DNA from: PGYT01 sp963675055
Lineage (GTDB): Bacteria > Bacteroidota > Ignavibacteria > Ignavibacteriales > Melioribacteraceae
Direction: 5' to 3'
Assembly (NCBI GenBank): GCA_963675055.2
Contig: CAXXJE010000002.1
Span: forward strand, 2,852,001-2,916,000
DNA length: 64,000 nt
The translations under genes and the position numbers were made by a program. Positions 1 through 9,152 of this stretch are shown in pieces. Under the pieces are notes generated by a model. That model saw only the letters and a list, made by a program, of their open reading frames with translations, did no database searches and was not told the DNA's origin. Numbering within the stretch: position 1 is the first letter of the stretch; every line of letters starts with the position of its first letter.

Positions 1-327
1 TTCGAACCGCTGATACAAAACTCAATCGATCATTCCGACAAGGATGTTGTGGAAATAAGTATTAGTTCCGAGTTCAACAGGGAATTGAACCAGTCGGTAA
101 TAATCATTCAGGATAACGGGAATGGTATACGAAGTGATTTGTTGGAAATAAATGAAAGTGGTATAAGGAGGATATTTCTGGAGAACATATCTACAAAAGA
201 GGAAGGTGAAAATTGCGGGTACGGATGCTATCTTGCATATGAAATTTCTAAAAGATGCGGATGGAAAATAGACGTTGAAAATTACAAACTCGGAGGAGCT
301 ATGATTAAAATTATCATAGATCACTGA
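1..327 (+). CDS. Sensor histidine kinase, C-terminal ATPase part (5' truncated by window)
   Basis: The reading frame is open from base 1 and stops with TGA at 325-327. The visible 108 residues are a HATPase_c domain: an N box (EPLIQNSIDHS), a G1 box (DNGNGI) and a glycine-rich G2 region (GYGCYLAYEISKRCGW) ahead of the last beta strand. The phospho-acceptor histidine and the sensor part lie outside the window. The gene sits 113 bases upstream of a sigma-54 response regulator on the same strand, so the two are probably a cognate pair; the pairing is inferred from position only. The G2 box is not the usual GTGLGL form, which suggests a divergent kinase subfamily. Confidence 0.85.
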   Translation, partial: FEPLIQNSIDHSDKDVVEISISSEFNRELNQSVIIIQDNGNGIRSDLLEINESGIRRIFLENISTKEEGENCGYGCYLAYEISKRCGWKIDVENYKLGGAMIKIIIDH

Positions 328-440
328 TACCAACCGAACAATATATGAGATGAAGTTATTTAATTATCAAAATATTATTCGTAGTATTGCGACCAAACAT
401 TTTTACGGAAAGTGTATAATCATACAAATCGGGAAACATT

Positions 441-1895
441 ATGAAGTTTGATAAGCCTATTAATCTATTGTTGATTGAGGATGAGTCTTATGATGTTAAC
501 AGAGTCAGAAGAACACTGGCTCCGTTTGCAGATAAATTGATTATTGACAAGGTTGTTGCCGACGGACAATCCGCTATAGATCTTATTCAGGAGAATGGAC
601 GGGAATTTGATGTAATTATAATGGATTATCAAATCGCAGGTCCGATTACAGGTGAAAGGCTTATTAGAAAAATTAAAGGTATCGCTCCGTTTACCCAAAT
701 TATTGTTATTACAAAAATGACTATCAATGTTACGGATTTTGAGTTTGCCAATAAACTTATTGAAGCCGGAGCAATGTGGTTTTGCACTAAATACCCTGCG
801 GATATTAAAGACTATATTTATCAGCCGACAGACCTGCTTCTTTCAATTCTTAATGCGTATGAAAAGAAAAGGCTTAGCCTCGAACGATCCAAATCAAATT
901 CCCGGTTGAACCAGTCAATAAATTCGATCCTGTCCGGTAAGCAGATTGTTGGCAATTCACCTGCAATAAAAAACCTGCACAAGCAAATTGAAAGTGCTGC
1001 GAGACAGGATGCAACTGTACTTGTTTCCGGCGCTTCCGGAACTGGAAAAGAACTTGTAGCAACTCATATACATTACAAGAGCAAACGCCGTTACGAAAAT
1101 TTAATAACAATTAATTCCGGAAGTATACCTGCTGAACTTATGGAAAGCGAGTTATTCGGATTTGTTAAAGGTTCTTTTACCGGAGCAACAACACCGAAGA
1201 AGGGACTGTTCGAAGTTGCAAATAACGGATCAATATTTCTTGATGAAATAAGTGAACTGCCGACTTCGTCACAAGTAAAGCTCCTTCGCGTTCTACAAGA
1301 GGGAGAACTGGATAAAATTGGTAGAACGGAAAAAGTTAAGGTTGATGTACGTGTGATTGCTGCGACTAATATTGATCTGGAAAAGGCAATCGAAGAGAAG
1401 AAGTTCAGGGAAGATCTTTATTACAGATTAAATGTTATGTACATATACGTGCCCACCCTCAGAGAACGGATCGAAGATATTCCGGAACTGACGGATTATT
1501 TCGTGAAAAAGTACAGCTCGCAGATGTCCATCCCTCTTCCGGAAATTAATGATAATGCTATCGAGGCACTTAAATCTTATGAGTGGCCGGGAAATATTCG
1601 TCAATTCCAAAACGTAATACAGAGGTTATTGATATCGTCGGAAGATGAAATCAAACATGAGGATGTTCTTACCGTGCTAGGCCCAAAGAAAGCTGGAAAA
1701 ATATCAGGTCCTGAGTTTTGGTTTGGAGATAGCATAATGAAATGGAAAGAAATGGAATCGCTCTTTAGAACAAAGTATTTTAATCATGTTAAGGCAAAAA
1801 CAAAATCTGAATCAGAGGCAGCCAGACAACTGGGAATGGCCCCGTCGAATTTTTATAGAATGTGTTCGAAGCTTGGAATTAAAAATAACGATTAA
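441..1895 (+). CDS. NtrC-family sigma-54-dependent response regulator
   Basis: This 484-residue protein has three parts. A receiver domain (about 7-130) carries the acidic pair E13/D14 and the phospho-acceptor D62 in IIMDYQ. A central AAA+ sigma-54 interaction domain (about 165-395) has Walker A GASGTGKE at about 197, the sigma-54 contact loop as GSFTGA at 244-249 (a variant of GAFTGA) and Walker B IFLDEI ending near 269. A Fis-type helix-turn-helix closes the protein (SEAARQLGMAPSNFYR). The family binds enhancers as a phosphorylated oligomer and hydrolyses ATP to open sigma-54 promoters. It lies between a histidine kinase fragment and a sugar operon preceded by two palindromes and a -24/-12-like element, so that operon is the obvious target (inference). 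A TATAAT box at 415-420 may help drive the gene. Confidence 0.95.
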   Translation: MKFDKPINLLLIEDESYDVNRVRRTLAPFADKLIIDKVVADGQSAIDLIQENGREFDVIIMDYQIAGPITGERLIRKIKGIAPFTQIIVITKMTINVTDFEFANKLIEAGAMWFCTKYPADIKDYIYQPTDLLLSILNAYEKKRLSLERSKSNSRLNQSINSILSGKQIVGNSPAIKNLHKQIESAARQDATVLVSGASGTGKELVATHIHYKSKRRYENLITINSGSIPAELMESELFGFVKGSFTGATTPKKGLFEVANNGSIFLDEISELPTSSQVKLLRVLQEGELDKIGRTEKVKVDVRVIAATNIDLEKAIEEKKFREDLYYRLNVMYIYVPTLRERIEDIPELTDYFVKKYSSQMSIPLPEINDNAIEALKSYEWPGNIRQFQNVIQRLLISSEDEIKHEDVLTVLGPKKAGKISGPEFWFGDSIMKWKEMESLFRTKYFNHVKAKTKSESEAARQLGMAPSNFYRMCSKLGIKNND

Positions 1896-1926
1896 TTTTT
1901 ATATAAATAAATCATACCGCTTTGTT

Positions 1927-1978
1927 AATTATATCAATATGATATAATTCAGTATTTTACGCATATATCAATTTGATA
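1927..1978. promoter_or_regulatory. Putative tandem enhancer sites for the sigma-54 activator
   Basis: A perfect palindrome with 10-base arms AATTATATCA and TGATATAATT around ATA occupies 1927-1949. A second, weaker copy of the same core, TATCA-ATT-TGATA, occupies 1966-1978. The centres are 34 bases apart and lie about 106 and 72 bases upstream of the -24 GG of the candidate promoter at 2043. Paired inverted repeats at such a distance are the usual layout of NtrC-type activator sites. No other TATCA-N3-TGATA site was noticed by eye in the other intergenic regions. Confidence 0.5.
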
Positions 1979-2042
1979 AAACTTCTCCCTCTAACTTGTT
2001 TTAAAACCCGCATTACTTGCTCAAACACTCATATATGGCATA

Positions 2043-2057
2043 TGGCATAAACGTTGT
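2043..2057 (+). promoter_or_regulatory. Candidate sigma-54 (-24/-12) promoter
   Basis: TGGCA at 2043-2047 and TTGT at 2054-2057 place GG (2044-2045) exactly 10 bases before the -12 G (2056), matching the GG-N10-GC rule of sigma-54 promoters except that the last base is T. Transcription would start near 2069, 42 bases before the symporter start codon. The position between a sigma-54 activator and a long same-strand gene run supports it. The -12 mismatch keeps confidence moderate. Confidence 0.45.
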
Positions 2058-2110
2058 CTTTAAGTCCATAACCATCTAACCATTATATTAATTTGCCCAG
2101 GGAGAGCGGA

Positions 2111-3697
2111 TTGTTCGAATCATCTGCTATAAGTGTATTTATATATTTGATCTATCCCTTAATTATTGTTTCTGTCGGTGTTTATGTATCAATTACCAAA
2201 GAAATGACACTTGAAAGCTACTATTTCGCCGATCGCAAAACTCACTGGCTGGTACTTGGCACTTCTTTTATAACAACATCATTGTTTGGTCCGTATTTGT
2301 TTGGATTGGCTTATACCGATTCACTGCCAGCCGTTCCAATCATATTCGGTATTGTGTCTATAGTAATGATAACACTCCTTGTAAAGTATTTTGTACCTGT
2401 TTATTTAAGTAAAGGCATAACCACGTTGCCGGAGTTTTTCGAGAAGCGATTCAACAAGGCTTGTAAGTATCTCCTTTCCTCACTCTATGTTTTGGCCAAT
2501 GTGTTTCTCCGGTTGTTCGTTATACTCGTTGCCGGCAACGTGATTATCAGCATGGTTGCAGGTATAGATGCATATTTTACAATGATATTCTTTCTCCTGA
2601 TTGCAAGTATTCTCCTTGTTATCGGCGGACTGCAGGCTGAAATGCTTGTGAATTTAATTCAAATGTTCATTGTAGCTGTCGTGCTCTTTGCCCTGGTATT
2701 TTGGATATTAAATCAAAGAGAAGTTCTTGAACGTGCTTCGGGGGAAATGGTTTTCCTGGCATCCGCTGAAAAAATACAACCTAATGGATCCTCGTGGATT
2801 GAATTAGTCTTTGGTCTGCCTCTTATAGGATTTTGGTTCTGGACTGCCGATCAATTTGTAATTCAAAAACTACTGAGCGCTAAGGATTCAACACAAGTTC
2901 GTAAAGCATCGATTTTCTCAGGTGTGATGCAGGTAATACCGGTATTAGTATTCATGCTGCCGGCAGTTATGTCAATTCTTTACTTCCAAAATATTAACTC
3001 TGTAGAAATTTTCAACCTTCTCATTAACAGGGAAATCCTGCCGGATCTGTTAAAAGGCGGGATAGTAATTGCAGTTGCAGCTACTATTATAGCTGCAATT
3101 GCAAGTTTATTTAACTCAACATCGATGCTGCTTACTTTCGATTTTTATAAGAGTATTAAACCTGATGTCTCCGGAAGGGAACTGGTACTAGTGGGAAGAT
3201 TAATTATTATCCTGTTGCTGTTTGCCTCAATCCTGCTGATGCCGTTGTTACAGAACCTGACATTTAATTCCTGTCTAATTATGCTTGAATATTTCTCGTG
3301 CTTTGCCGCTTTGGTTGGGACCGTTTTTTTAATCGGATTTATAAACAGCAAAATATCATCCACGAGTGCCTTAGTTACATTGATATTCGGGATACTGCTG
3401 ATTGTATCTAAAATATCAATCGATTCTTTTGGATCCGGTACCGGCATTACAACAAGTTCTATCATAGCCGGATGGTTTTCACATTCCGGATTTGCGGAAT
3501 TCACTTTGTTTTTGTTCCTGATCTCATCCGCAATAATGTTTCTCTTCGATTTTATTATCCCTATTAAAAATTCTGAAAACGGACGGAAATCATTTAGAAG
3601 TATTTATACAAAGATGAAACTTCTCAGGGGCATACATAAATCAGTTATGATTTTCTTTTCAGCTTTCACTGCAATAATAGTATGGTGGATAAATTGA
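2111..3697 (+). CDS. Sodium:solute symporter family (SSS/SLC5) permease
   Basis: The product is a roughly 528-residue polytopic inner-membrane protein with about 13 hydrophobic segments. The N-terminal block with ESYYFADRKTHW followed by a small-residue helix is typical of SSS transporters, which import sugars, amino acids or carboxylates with Na+. The substrate cannot be read from sequence, but the setting (receptor, phosphorylase and CBM genes downstream) points to a sugar or sugar derivative. No ATG fits. TTG at 2111 follows an AGGGAG Shine-Dalgarno (2099-2104) at good spacing, while an upstream in-frame TTG at 2093 has none, so 2111 is chosen. It is the first gene behind the putative sigma-54 promoter. 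Confidence 0.9.
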   Translation: MFESSAISVFIYLIYPLIIVSVGVYVSITKEMTLESYYFADRKTHWLVLGTSFITTSLFGPYLFGLAYTDSLPAVPIIFGIVSIVMITLLVKYFVPVYLSKGITTLPEFFEKRFNKACKYLLSSLYVLANVFLRLFVILVAGNVIISMVAGIDAYFTMIFFLLIASILLVIGGLQAEMLVNLIQMFIVAVVLFALVFWILNQREVLERASGEMVFLASAEKIQPNGSSWIELVFGLPLIGFWFWTADQFVIQKLLSAKDSTQVRKASIFSGVMQVIPVLVFMLPAVMSILYFQNINSVEIFNLLINREILPDLLKGGIVIAVAATIIAAIASLFNSTSMLLTFDFYKSIKPDVSGRELVLVGRLIIILLLFASILLMPLLQNLTFNSCLIMLEYFSCFAALVGTVFLIGFINSKISSTSALVTLIFGILLIVSKISIDSFGSGTGITTSSIIAGWFSHSGFAEFTLFLFLISSAIMFLFDFIIPIKNSENGRKSFRSIYTKMKLLRGIHKSVMIFFSAFTAIIVWWIN

Positions 3698-3751
3698 AAT
3701 TACCGAATCACATGAACCTAAATGTAATCAATTTAATAAAGGAGAATGTAT

Positions 3752-6700
3752 ATGTCATCGGGTAGATACCGAAAGTTATTAATACCGTTTATGATCCTTT
3801 TGATGAACGCGACAATTCTCTGGGCGGGAACTACCGGAAAGATTGCCGGCAGAATTACCGATAAGGAAACAGGTGAGCCGCTGTATGGCGTGAATGTAAT
3901 TGTTAATGGAACTACACTTGGTGCCGCAACAGACTTCGAAGGATACTATTCAATATTGAATATACCGCCGGGGATTCATACCGTTAAGATTAGCATGATC
4001 GGTTACGCTCCCGTAACAGTTAATGAAGTTCGTGTAAGGATTGACGAAACATCACCAGTGAATGTTCAGTTGTCACTTGAGGCAATACAGACTGGAAGCG
4101 TTGTAGTAATAGCAGAAAGGAATATAATTAAGCAGGATGTGTCCACAAGTGTTTCTGCCGTACAGCCTGATGAGATTGAATCATTACCGGTTACTTCCAT
4201 TAACGACGTTATCGGATTGCAGGCAGGTGTTGAGGACGGACTTGTTGTTCGTGGTGGAGGCGCCGATGAGTTGCTGTTCCAACTCGATGGTGTTACTCTG
4301 CGGGATCCGCGAAATAACAAACCCATTTCTTCAATTGCCTTAAGTTCTATTCGCGAAGTCTCAATTGAGAGAGGCGGATTTAATGCTGAATACGGGCAGG
4401 TTCGATCGGGAATTGTAAATATTGTATCACGTGAAGGTGAATCAAATAAATATTATGCCGCTGTCCAGCTCAGGATAAGCCCGGCAACTCCAAAAAACTT
4501 TGGCGTGTCTGTATACGATCCGAATTCAATGTGGAACAAGTCTTATCTCGATCCGGATGTTGCATGGACAGGTACAGATAATGGAGCATGGGATATTTAT
4601 ACGCAACGGCAGTATCCATACTTTGAAGGCTGGAACAGCATTTCGGAAAGGTTGTTGTCGGATAATGATCCATCGAATGATCTTTCACCGGCCGCAGCTC
4701 AAAAAGTTTTTATGTGGGAAAGAAGAAGACGACCAAGCCTGGAACCGGATTATGATGTGGATGCCAGTTTTGGCGGACCGGTTCCGATAATCGGCAAGCA
4801 GCTTGGTAACCTTAGATTCTTCTCAAGTTTCCGGCTTGAAAGAGAAATGCTTCTTATTCCATTGTCAAGGGATGATTACAAAGAATATAACGGATCCTTG
4901 AAGTTAAACTCGAATATTAGCGACGAAATGAGTTTGATGATTACGGGTACTATGGGAAGGTCATATAACGTTGCAATGAATGCCGATGACAGGCAGTTTA
5001 ATAACCCCGCATGGGGTATCAACGGAGTCCAGTTCTGGAATCCGACTGATTATATGCGAAGCCCGTATACAATAGCAGAAATTACAAATGAACAAAGAGC
5101 CAGCAGAATATTTACCAATTCGTGGTATAGCGAGGCTGTGGTTGATCATTTAACACTAGCAGCCAAACTAACAGATTTCATTTCAAATAATACCTACTAC
5201 GAAGTCAGTATTGAACATGTCAACCGTGGATATGAAACAGGACCTATTGGGCAACGCGATACCGAAACGTTATACGAAGTCGTGCCGGGTTATTATGCGG
5301 ATGAAGCACCTTTCGGATTTGATAAGAATCCTAATACGGGTATCACCGGAATGTTTTTCGGAGGACATTCATCAACCATTCGTGATTCAAGTAAGCTCAA
5401 TTCCTATGTGCTTAAAGGAGACTTAACAAGTCAGGTGACAAAGGAGCACTTGATAAAAACAGGTATCGAATTTTCTTACTACGATCTTGATCTGGACTAC
5501 GGATTAGTGAACCTGTTCTTCAGCGATGTTAACTACGTTAAAGAACAGTGGAATCCGATGAGACTATCTGCGTACGTTCAGGATAAGATAGAAATGCTTG
5601 GCTTTGTAGCTAACGTCGGGTTCAGACTTGATGTTAGTAATCCGAATACAAATTGGGTTGATATTGATCCATTTAATAAGGACTATTTCTCAGCTACTTA
5701 TACTAATGATTCCGATTTTAATTCTAAGGATGCTGATATTGATGTTTCAATAAGTCCCAGACTTGGAATATCCCATCCGATAACTGAAACCTCCAAACTT
5801 TATTTTAATTATGGTCATTTCAAACAAATGCCTGCCTATGAGGAGATTTACAGACTTGGCAGAGCTACTTCAGGTGCGCTGCGAAACTACGGGAACCCGA
5901 ATCTTGAACAAGCTAAAACAGTTTCGTACGAACTTGGTTATGACCATGTTCTGTTAGAGTATTATCTTCTTCAGATTGCAGCCTTTTACAATGATATAAC
6001 AAACCAGCAGGCCTATACACAGTATGTCAGCGACCGATTGGGGATTGGATATTTCCAGGCAAATAACAACAGCTATGAAGACATAAGAGGACTTGAAGTA
6101 ACTCTAAAGAAAACTGCCGGTAACTGGGTAAGAGGCTTTGCTACATTCACTTACCAGGTCAGTACACAAGGAGCTTTCGGCAGACAGATAGTTAATGAAG
6201 AACCCAGCGAACAAAAGCTTATTGATCAAAATACTCTTACACTCTATCAACAGAAACCGGTGCCGGAACCAAGGGCTAATGTAAGTCTTACATTTTTTAC
6301 TCCGATTGATTACGGCCCCGAATTTTTTGGAACCCACCTTCTGGGTGACTGGACGTTTAATGTACTCGGGGCTTGGAGTGCCGGGGAGTACGTTACATAT
6401 AATCCGGTTCAGAAACCTGAGATAGTCAATAATGTTCAGACTACCGATTACTGGAATGTTGATTTAAGACTCAACAAGACTTTTAACTTCGAGGGATTTG
6501 AATTGATGTTGTTTGTCGATGTTAGAAATGCTCTCAATTTTAAAAGACTCTCTGGTGCAGGGTTTTATGATACACATGATCAAAGATACTACTTTGAATC
6601 TCTTCACTTGCCGACAGATGATGGGTATAACAATATAGTTGGTACTGACAGAGTTGGCGATTACAGGAAATCTGGTGTCGCTTATCAGCCTATAGAGCAG

Positions 6701-6931
6701 TCTGGTAATGTACTGGATATAGTCACTCCTAGTTCGGATGTGATTTATTATGAAAATACATCAAGCAGGTACATGAATTTTATTGACGGGGAATGGTCTG
6801 AAGTTGAAAGTGGTAAGATGAAGAAAATACTTGATGATAAAGCCTATATAGATATGCCGAACAATACATCATTCAACTTCCTTAATCCCAGACAGGTATT
6901 CTTCGGTATTAATCTGACAATCAACTTATAA
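3752..6931 (+). CDS. TonB-dependent receptor with carboxypeptidase-regulatory-like N-terminal domain
   Basis: This outer-membrane barrel has about 1059 residues. A signal peptide (MSSGRYRKLLIPFMILLMNA) is followed by a CarboxypepD_reg-like beta domain (about 28-112, GKIAGRITDKETGEPL), a plug (about 125-230, with VVRGGGADELLFQLDGV) and a long barrel ending in FGINLTINL with a terminal hydrophobic residue. That N-terminal domain is shared with SusC-type glycan importers and CirA-like receptors, which take up large substrates using TonB energy. There is no SusD gene next to it; a large FN3 protein follows instead. The start was set by the AAAGGAG at 3738-3744: ATG 3752 lies 7 bases away, whereas in-frame ATG 3746 is too close. 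The link to an oligosaccharide is inferred from the neighbours. Confidence 0.93.
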   Translation: MSSGRYRKLLIPFMILLMNATILWAGTTGKIAGRITDKETGEPLYGVNVIVNGTTLGAATDFEGYYSILNIPPGIHTVKISMIGYAPVTVNEVRVRIDETSPVNVQLSLEAIQTGSVVVIAERNIIKQDVSTSVSAVQPDEIESLPVTSINDVIGLQAGVEDGLVVRGGGADELLFQLDGVTLRDPRNNKPISSIALSSIREVSIERGGFNAEYGQVRSGIVNIVSREGESNKYYAAVQLRISPATPKNFGVSVYDPNSMWNKSYLDPDVAWTGTDNGAWDIYTQRQYPYFEGWNSISERLLSDNDPSNDLSPAAAQKVFMWERRRRPSLEPDYDVDASFGGPVPIIGKQLGNLRFFSSFRLEREMLLIPLSRDDYKEYNGSLKLNSNISDEMSLMITGTMGRSYNVAMNADDRQFNNPAWGINGVQFWNPTDYMRSPYTIAEITNEQRASRIFTNSWYSEAVVDHLTLAAKLTDFISNNTYYEVSIEHVNRGYETGPIGQRDTETLYEVVPGYYADEAPFGFDKNPNTGITGMFFGGHSSTIRDSSKLNSYVLKGDLTSQVTKEHLIKTGIEFSYYDLDLDYGLVNLFFSDVNYVKEQWNPMRLSAYVQDKIEMLGFVANVGFRLDVSNPNTNWVDIDPFNKDYFSATYTNDSDFNSKDADIDVSISPRLGISHPITETSKLYFNYGHFKQMPAYEEIYRLGRATSGALRNYGNPNLEQAKTVSYELGYDHVLLEYYLLQIAAFYNDITNQQAYTQYVSDRLGIGYFQANNNSYEDIRGLEVTLKKTAGNWVRGFATFTYQVSTQGAFGRQIVNEEPSEQKLIDQNTLTLYQQKPVPEPRANVSLTFFTPIDYGPEFFGTHLLGDWTFNVLGAWSAGEYVTYNPVQKPEIVNNVQTTDYWNVDLRLNKTFNFEGFELMLFVDVRNALNFKRLSGAGFYDTHDQRYYFESLHLPTDDGYNNIVGTDRVGDYRKSGVAYQPIEQSGNVLDIVTPSSDVIYYENTSSRYMNFIDGEWSEVESGKMKKILDDKAYIDMPNNTSFNFLNPRQVFFGINLTINL

Positions 6932-6962
6932 AAATTGAAAAATGAAAAGAGGAATTAATCCT

Positions 6963-9113
6963 ATGAGTAATAAGTATCCGGTAAAAGTAATAAACGTGAT
7001 TCTGCTCTTCACAGCAATCCTCTTGTTTGAATCAGGTGCACTACTTGCTCAGGTGCAGGGACCGCAGGATCAGGAAATCAAGTGGTTATCCGTTGGGTCG
7101 TTGAAGCAGTGGTTTTCGAGCGGTGGTGCGGAAATTGAGTACGGACGGAGAGGGCGAACGGGTTTTCTGTCTACTGATCAGCTTGACGGACTGAACTGGC
7201 CTGCCCAGTATAACTTTCAGGATTGCAGCGTTGGCAAGTCATTGTGGATCGGGACAACAAGCTTCGTAGACCCGGTATCCGGCGTGAATTATCCTCATAA
7301 AGTTGTCTGTGCCGGCAGGATAAATATGTATCTCGGAACGGAGATATTCGCAGATGAATTAAAGCTTGTCGGCAGATTCGATCACCCAAGTGTTTTCGTA
7401 GATGATGCACGCGCCTCGAATCGTTCTTACGATGACGTAGTCGATGAAATAGATCCAAATCTTCCGGCCGACCGAATGATAGTAAATAAGTTTCATACCA
7501 GTATAGGAATCTCCTGTACTCGTAAGGCTTATGCTTTCGCTCAACAGTATAATGATAATTATTACATTTATGAATATGTGTTTAAGAATACAGGTGTAAT
7601 TGATCTATCTGGTGACAAGAAACTGGATAAAACGCTTACAGGTGTTGTATTTCATTTCCAGCACAGATACGGATTTGCCGGTGAATCTTACCGAAGAGGC
7701 TGGTCGCCAACCGGTGCTTCCTGGGGATTGAATACGCTCAATGATTGTGTCGGTCAGGACGATGCCCACCGTGATCCTGTTACTCCGGATATGCGGGCAA
7801 TCTGGTCATGGTACGGACCGGTTAGTACTTCACCCGGCAATGAGGAAGATATAGGTTTGCCAAGACACTCGGATGGCTTTATTCTCGGCGGAACAAATTA
7901 TGCCGGTGTAGTAGTTCTTCATGCCGACAAATCTACAACAGATAACTCAAATGATCCGCTTCAGCCTTCATCAACAATGTATCAGGGTTCCGACAGGGGA
8001 GCCCAGGGAATTGATCAGTATGACCCGACTCTCATGTCCAGGAAATATGTTGAGTTTATGACAGCAGGGCATCCGGATCAGACACATGCCGAACAGGTTG
8101 GTAGCGCTTCTGCAGATGATTGGAGCGGTGACGCAGGCGGTATCGCTGCTACCCAGGCATTCGGGCCGTATGACATGGCTATTGGTGACAGTATTAGAAT
8201 TGTCTTGGCTGAAAGTGTTGCGGGAATTATGAATGACCGTGACCATGTTAAAGAAATAGCAAACAAATGGTTTAATGATGAAGGCCCGTTCGTATTACCC
8301 GACGGCTCAACTACTACGGACAGGAATGAGTATAAAAACACGTGGGTTTTCAGTGGTAAGGATTCACTGTTTCAATCATTCAGACGAGCTATTGAAAATT
8401 ACAACAACGGTATGAATATTCCTCAGCCGCCGCCTCCGCCGGCACAATTCGTAGTTGCATCCGGCGGAAACAAAATTAATTTAACGTGGACAAATGAAGC
8501 CGAGTCATGGCCCAACTTCGACGGATATAGAATCTACAGAGCGGAAGGACGTGCTGATACAAACTACACTTTGATATTCGAATGTGATCGTAACAGTGTT
8601 ATAAACGAGTACGAAGATAAAACTCCACGAAGAGGCTTTAACTATTTCTACTACATTCAAAGCAAGGATGATGGAACTACAAATACTGTTCAACCGGGTG
8701 TTCCACTTGTAAGCAGCAAGTTTTATACGATGACTAACAGAGAAGCCTTTCTGACACGTCCCGCCGGAAATAATTTATCTGAAATTAGAATTGTTCCGAA
8801 TCCATATAATATTCGTTCACGTGATTTACAGTTCGGACAAGCAACTCCCGACAGACTTGCTTTCTACGAACTGCCACCGCAATGTGTAATTAAAATATAT
8901 ACTGAAACGGGCGATCTAATTGAAACAATACATCATACGAACGGCAGCGGTGATGAACTATGGCACTCATTAACATCTTCAAACCAGCTTGTTGTAAGCG
9001 GATTGTATATCGCTTATTTCGAGGTTACAGAAGACACATATGATGACGCAACAGGTGAACTTAAGTTCAGGAAAGGTGACAGCATATTCAAAAAGTTTAT
9101 AATCATCAGGTGA
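6963..9113 (+). CDS. Large secreted protein with FN3 domain and VPNPY C-terminal module
   Basis: This protein of about 716 residues has a signal peptide (hydrophobic stretch VINVILLFTAILLFESGALLA). About 450 residues follow that I cannot assign to a family. Then come a proline run (PQPPPPPA), a fibronectin type III domain (about 490-590, NFDGYRIYRAEG) and a C-terminal beta module starting at SEIRIVPNPYN (about 608), which resembles the T9SS-type tails of this lineage but lacks the YPNPFNP form. It sits 31 bases after the receptor and directly before a PorV-like barrel. This suggests a surface partner of the receptor, perhaps in the place SusD holds elsewhere (inference). GAGGA at 6949-6953 selects ATG 6963 over in-frame ATG 6942, which has no ribosome site. 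Confidence 0.8.
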   Translation: MSNKYPVKVINVILLFTAILLFESGALLAQVQGPQDQEIKWLSVGSLKQWFSSGGAEIEYGRRGRTGFLSTDQLDGLNWPAQYNFQDCSVGKSLWIGTTSFVDPVSGVNYPHKVVCAGRINMYLGTEIFADELKLVGRFDHPSVFVDDARASNRSYDDVVDEIDPNLPADRMIVNKFHTSIGISCTRKAYAFAQQYNDNYYIYEYVFKNTGVIDLSGDKKLDKTLTGVVFHFQHRYGFAGESYRRGWSPTGASWGLNTLNDCVGQDDAHRDPVTPDMRAIWSWYGPVSTSPGNEEDIGLPRHSDGFILGGTNYAGVVVLHADKSTTDNSNDPLQPSSTMYQGSDRGAQGIDQYDPTLMSRKYVEFMTAGHPDQTHAEQVGSASADDWSGDAGGIAATQAFGPYDMAIGDSIRIVLAESVAGIMNDRDHVKEIANKWFNDEGPFVLPDGSTTTDRNEYKNTWVFSGKDSLFQSFRRAIENYNNGMNIPQPPPPPAQFVVASGGNKINLTWTNEAESWPNFDGYRIYRAEGRADTNYTLIFECDRNSVINEYEDKTPRRGFNYFYYIQSKDDGTTNTVQPGVPLVSSKFYTMTNREAFLTRPAGNNLSEIRIVPNPYNIRSRDLQFGQATPDRLAFYELPPQCVIKIYTETGDLIETIHHTNGSGDELWHSLTSSNQLVVSGLYIAYFEVTEDTYDDATGELKFRKGDSIFKKFIIIR

Positions 9114-9152
9114 TAAATACCAATAGGAAAGTTTATCTATAAGGAGTTAAAA

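Noticed and set aside
312..329. TATCA and TGATA half sites near the kinase stop codon
   Set aside because: The spacer is 8 bases rather than 3 and the sequence is coding up to the stop, so it does not match the enhancer motif.
4066..4326. Minus-strand open frame within the TonB receptor plug
   Set aside because: It lies opposite a clear plug-domain coding region, is serine/proline-rich low-complexity sequence and has no start signal.
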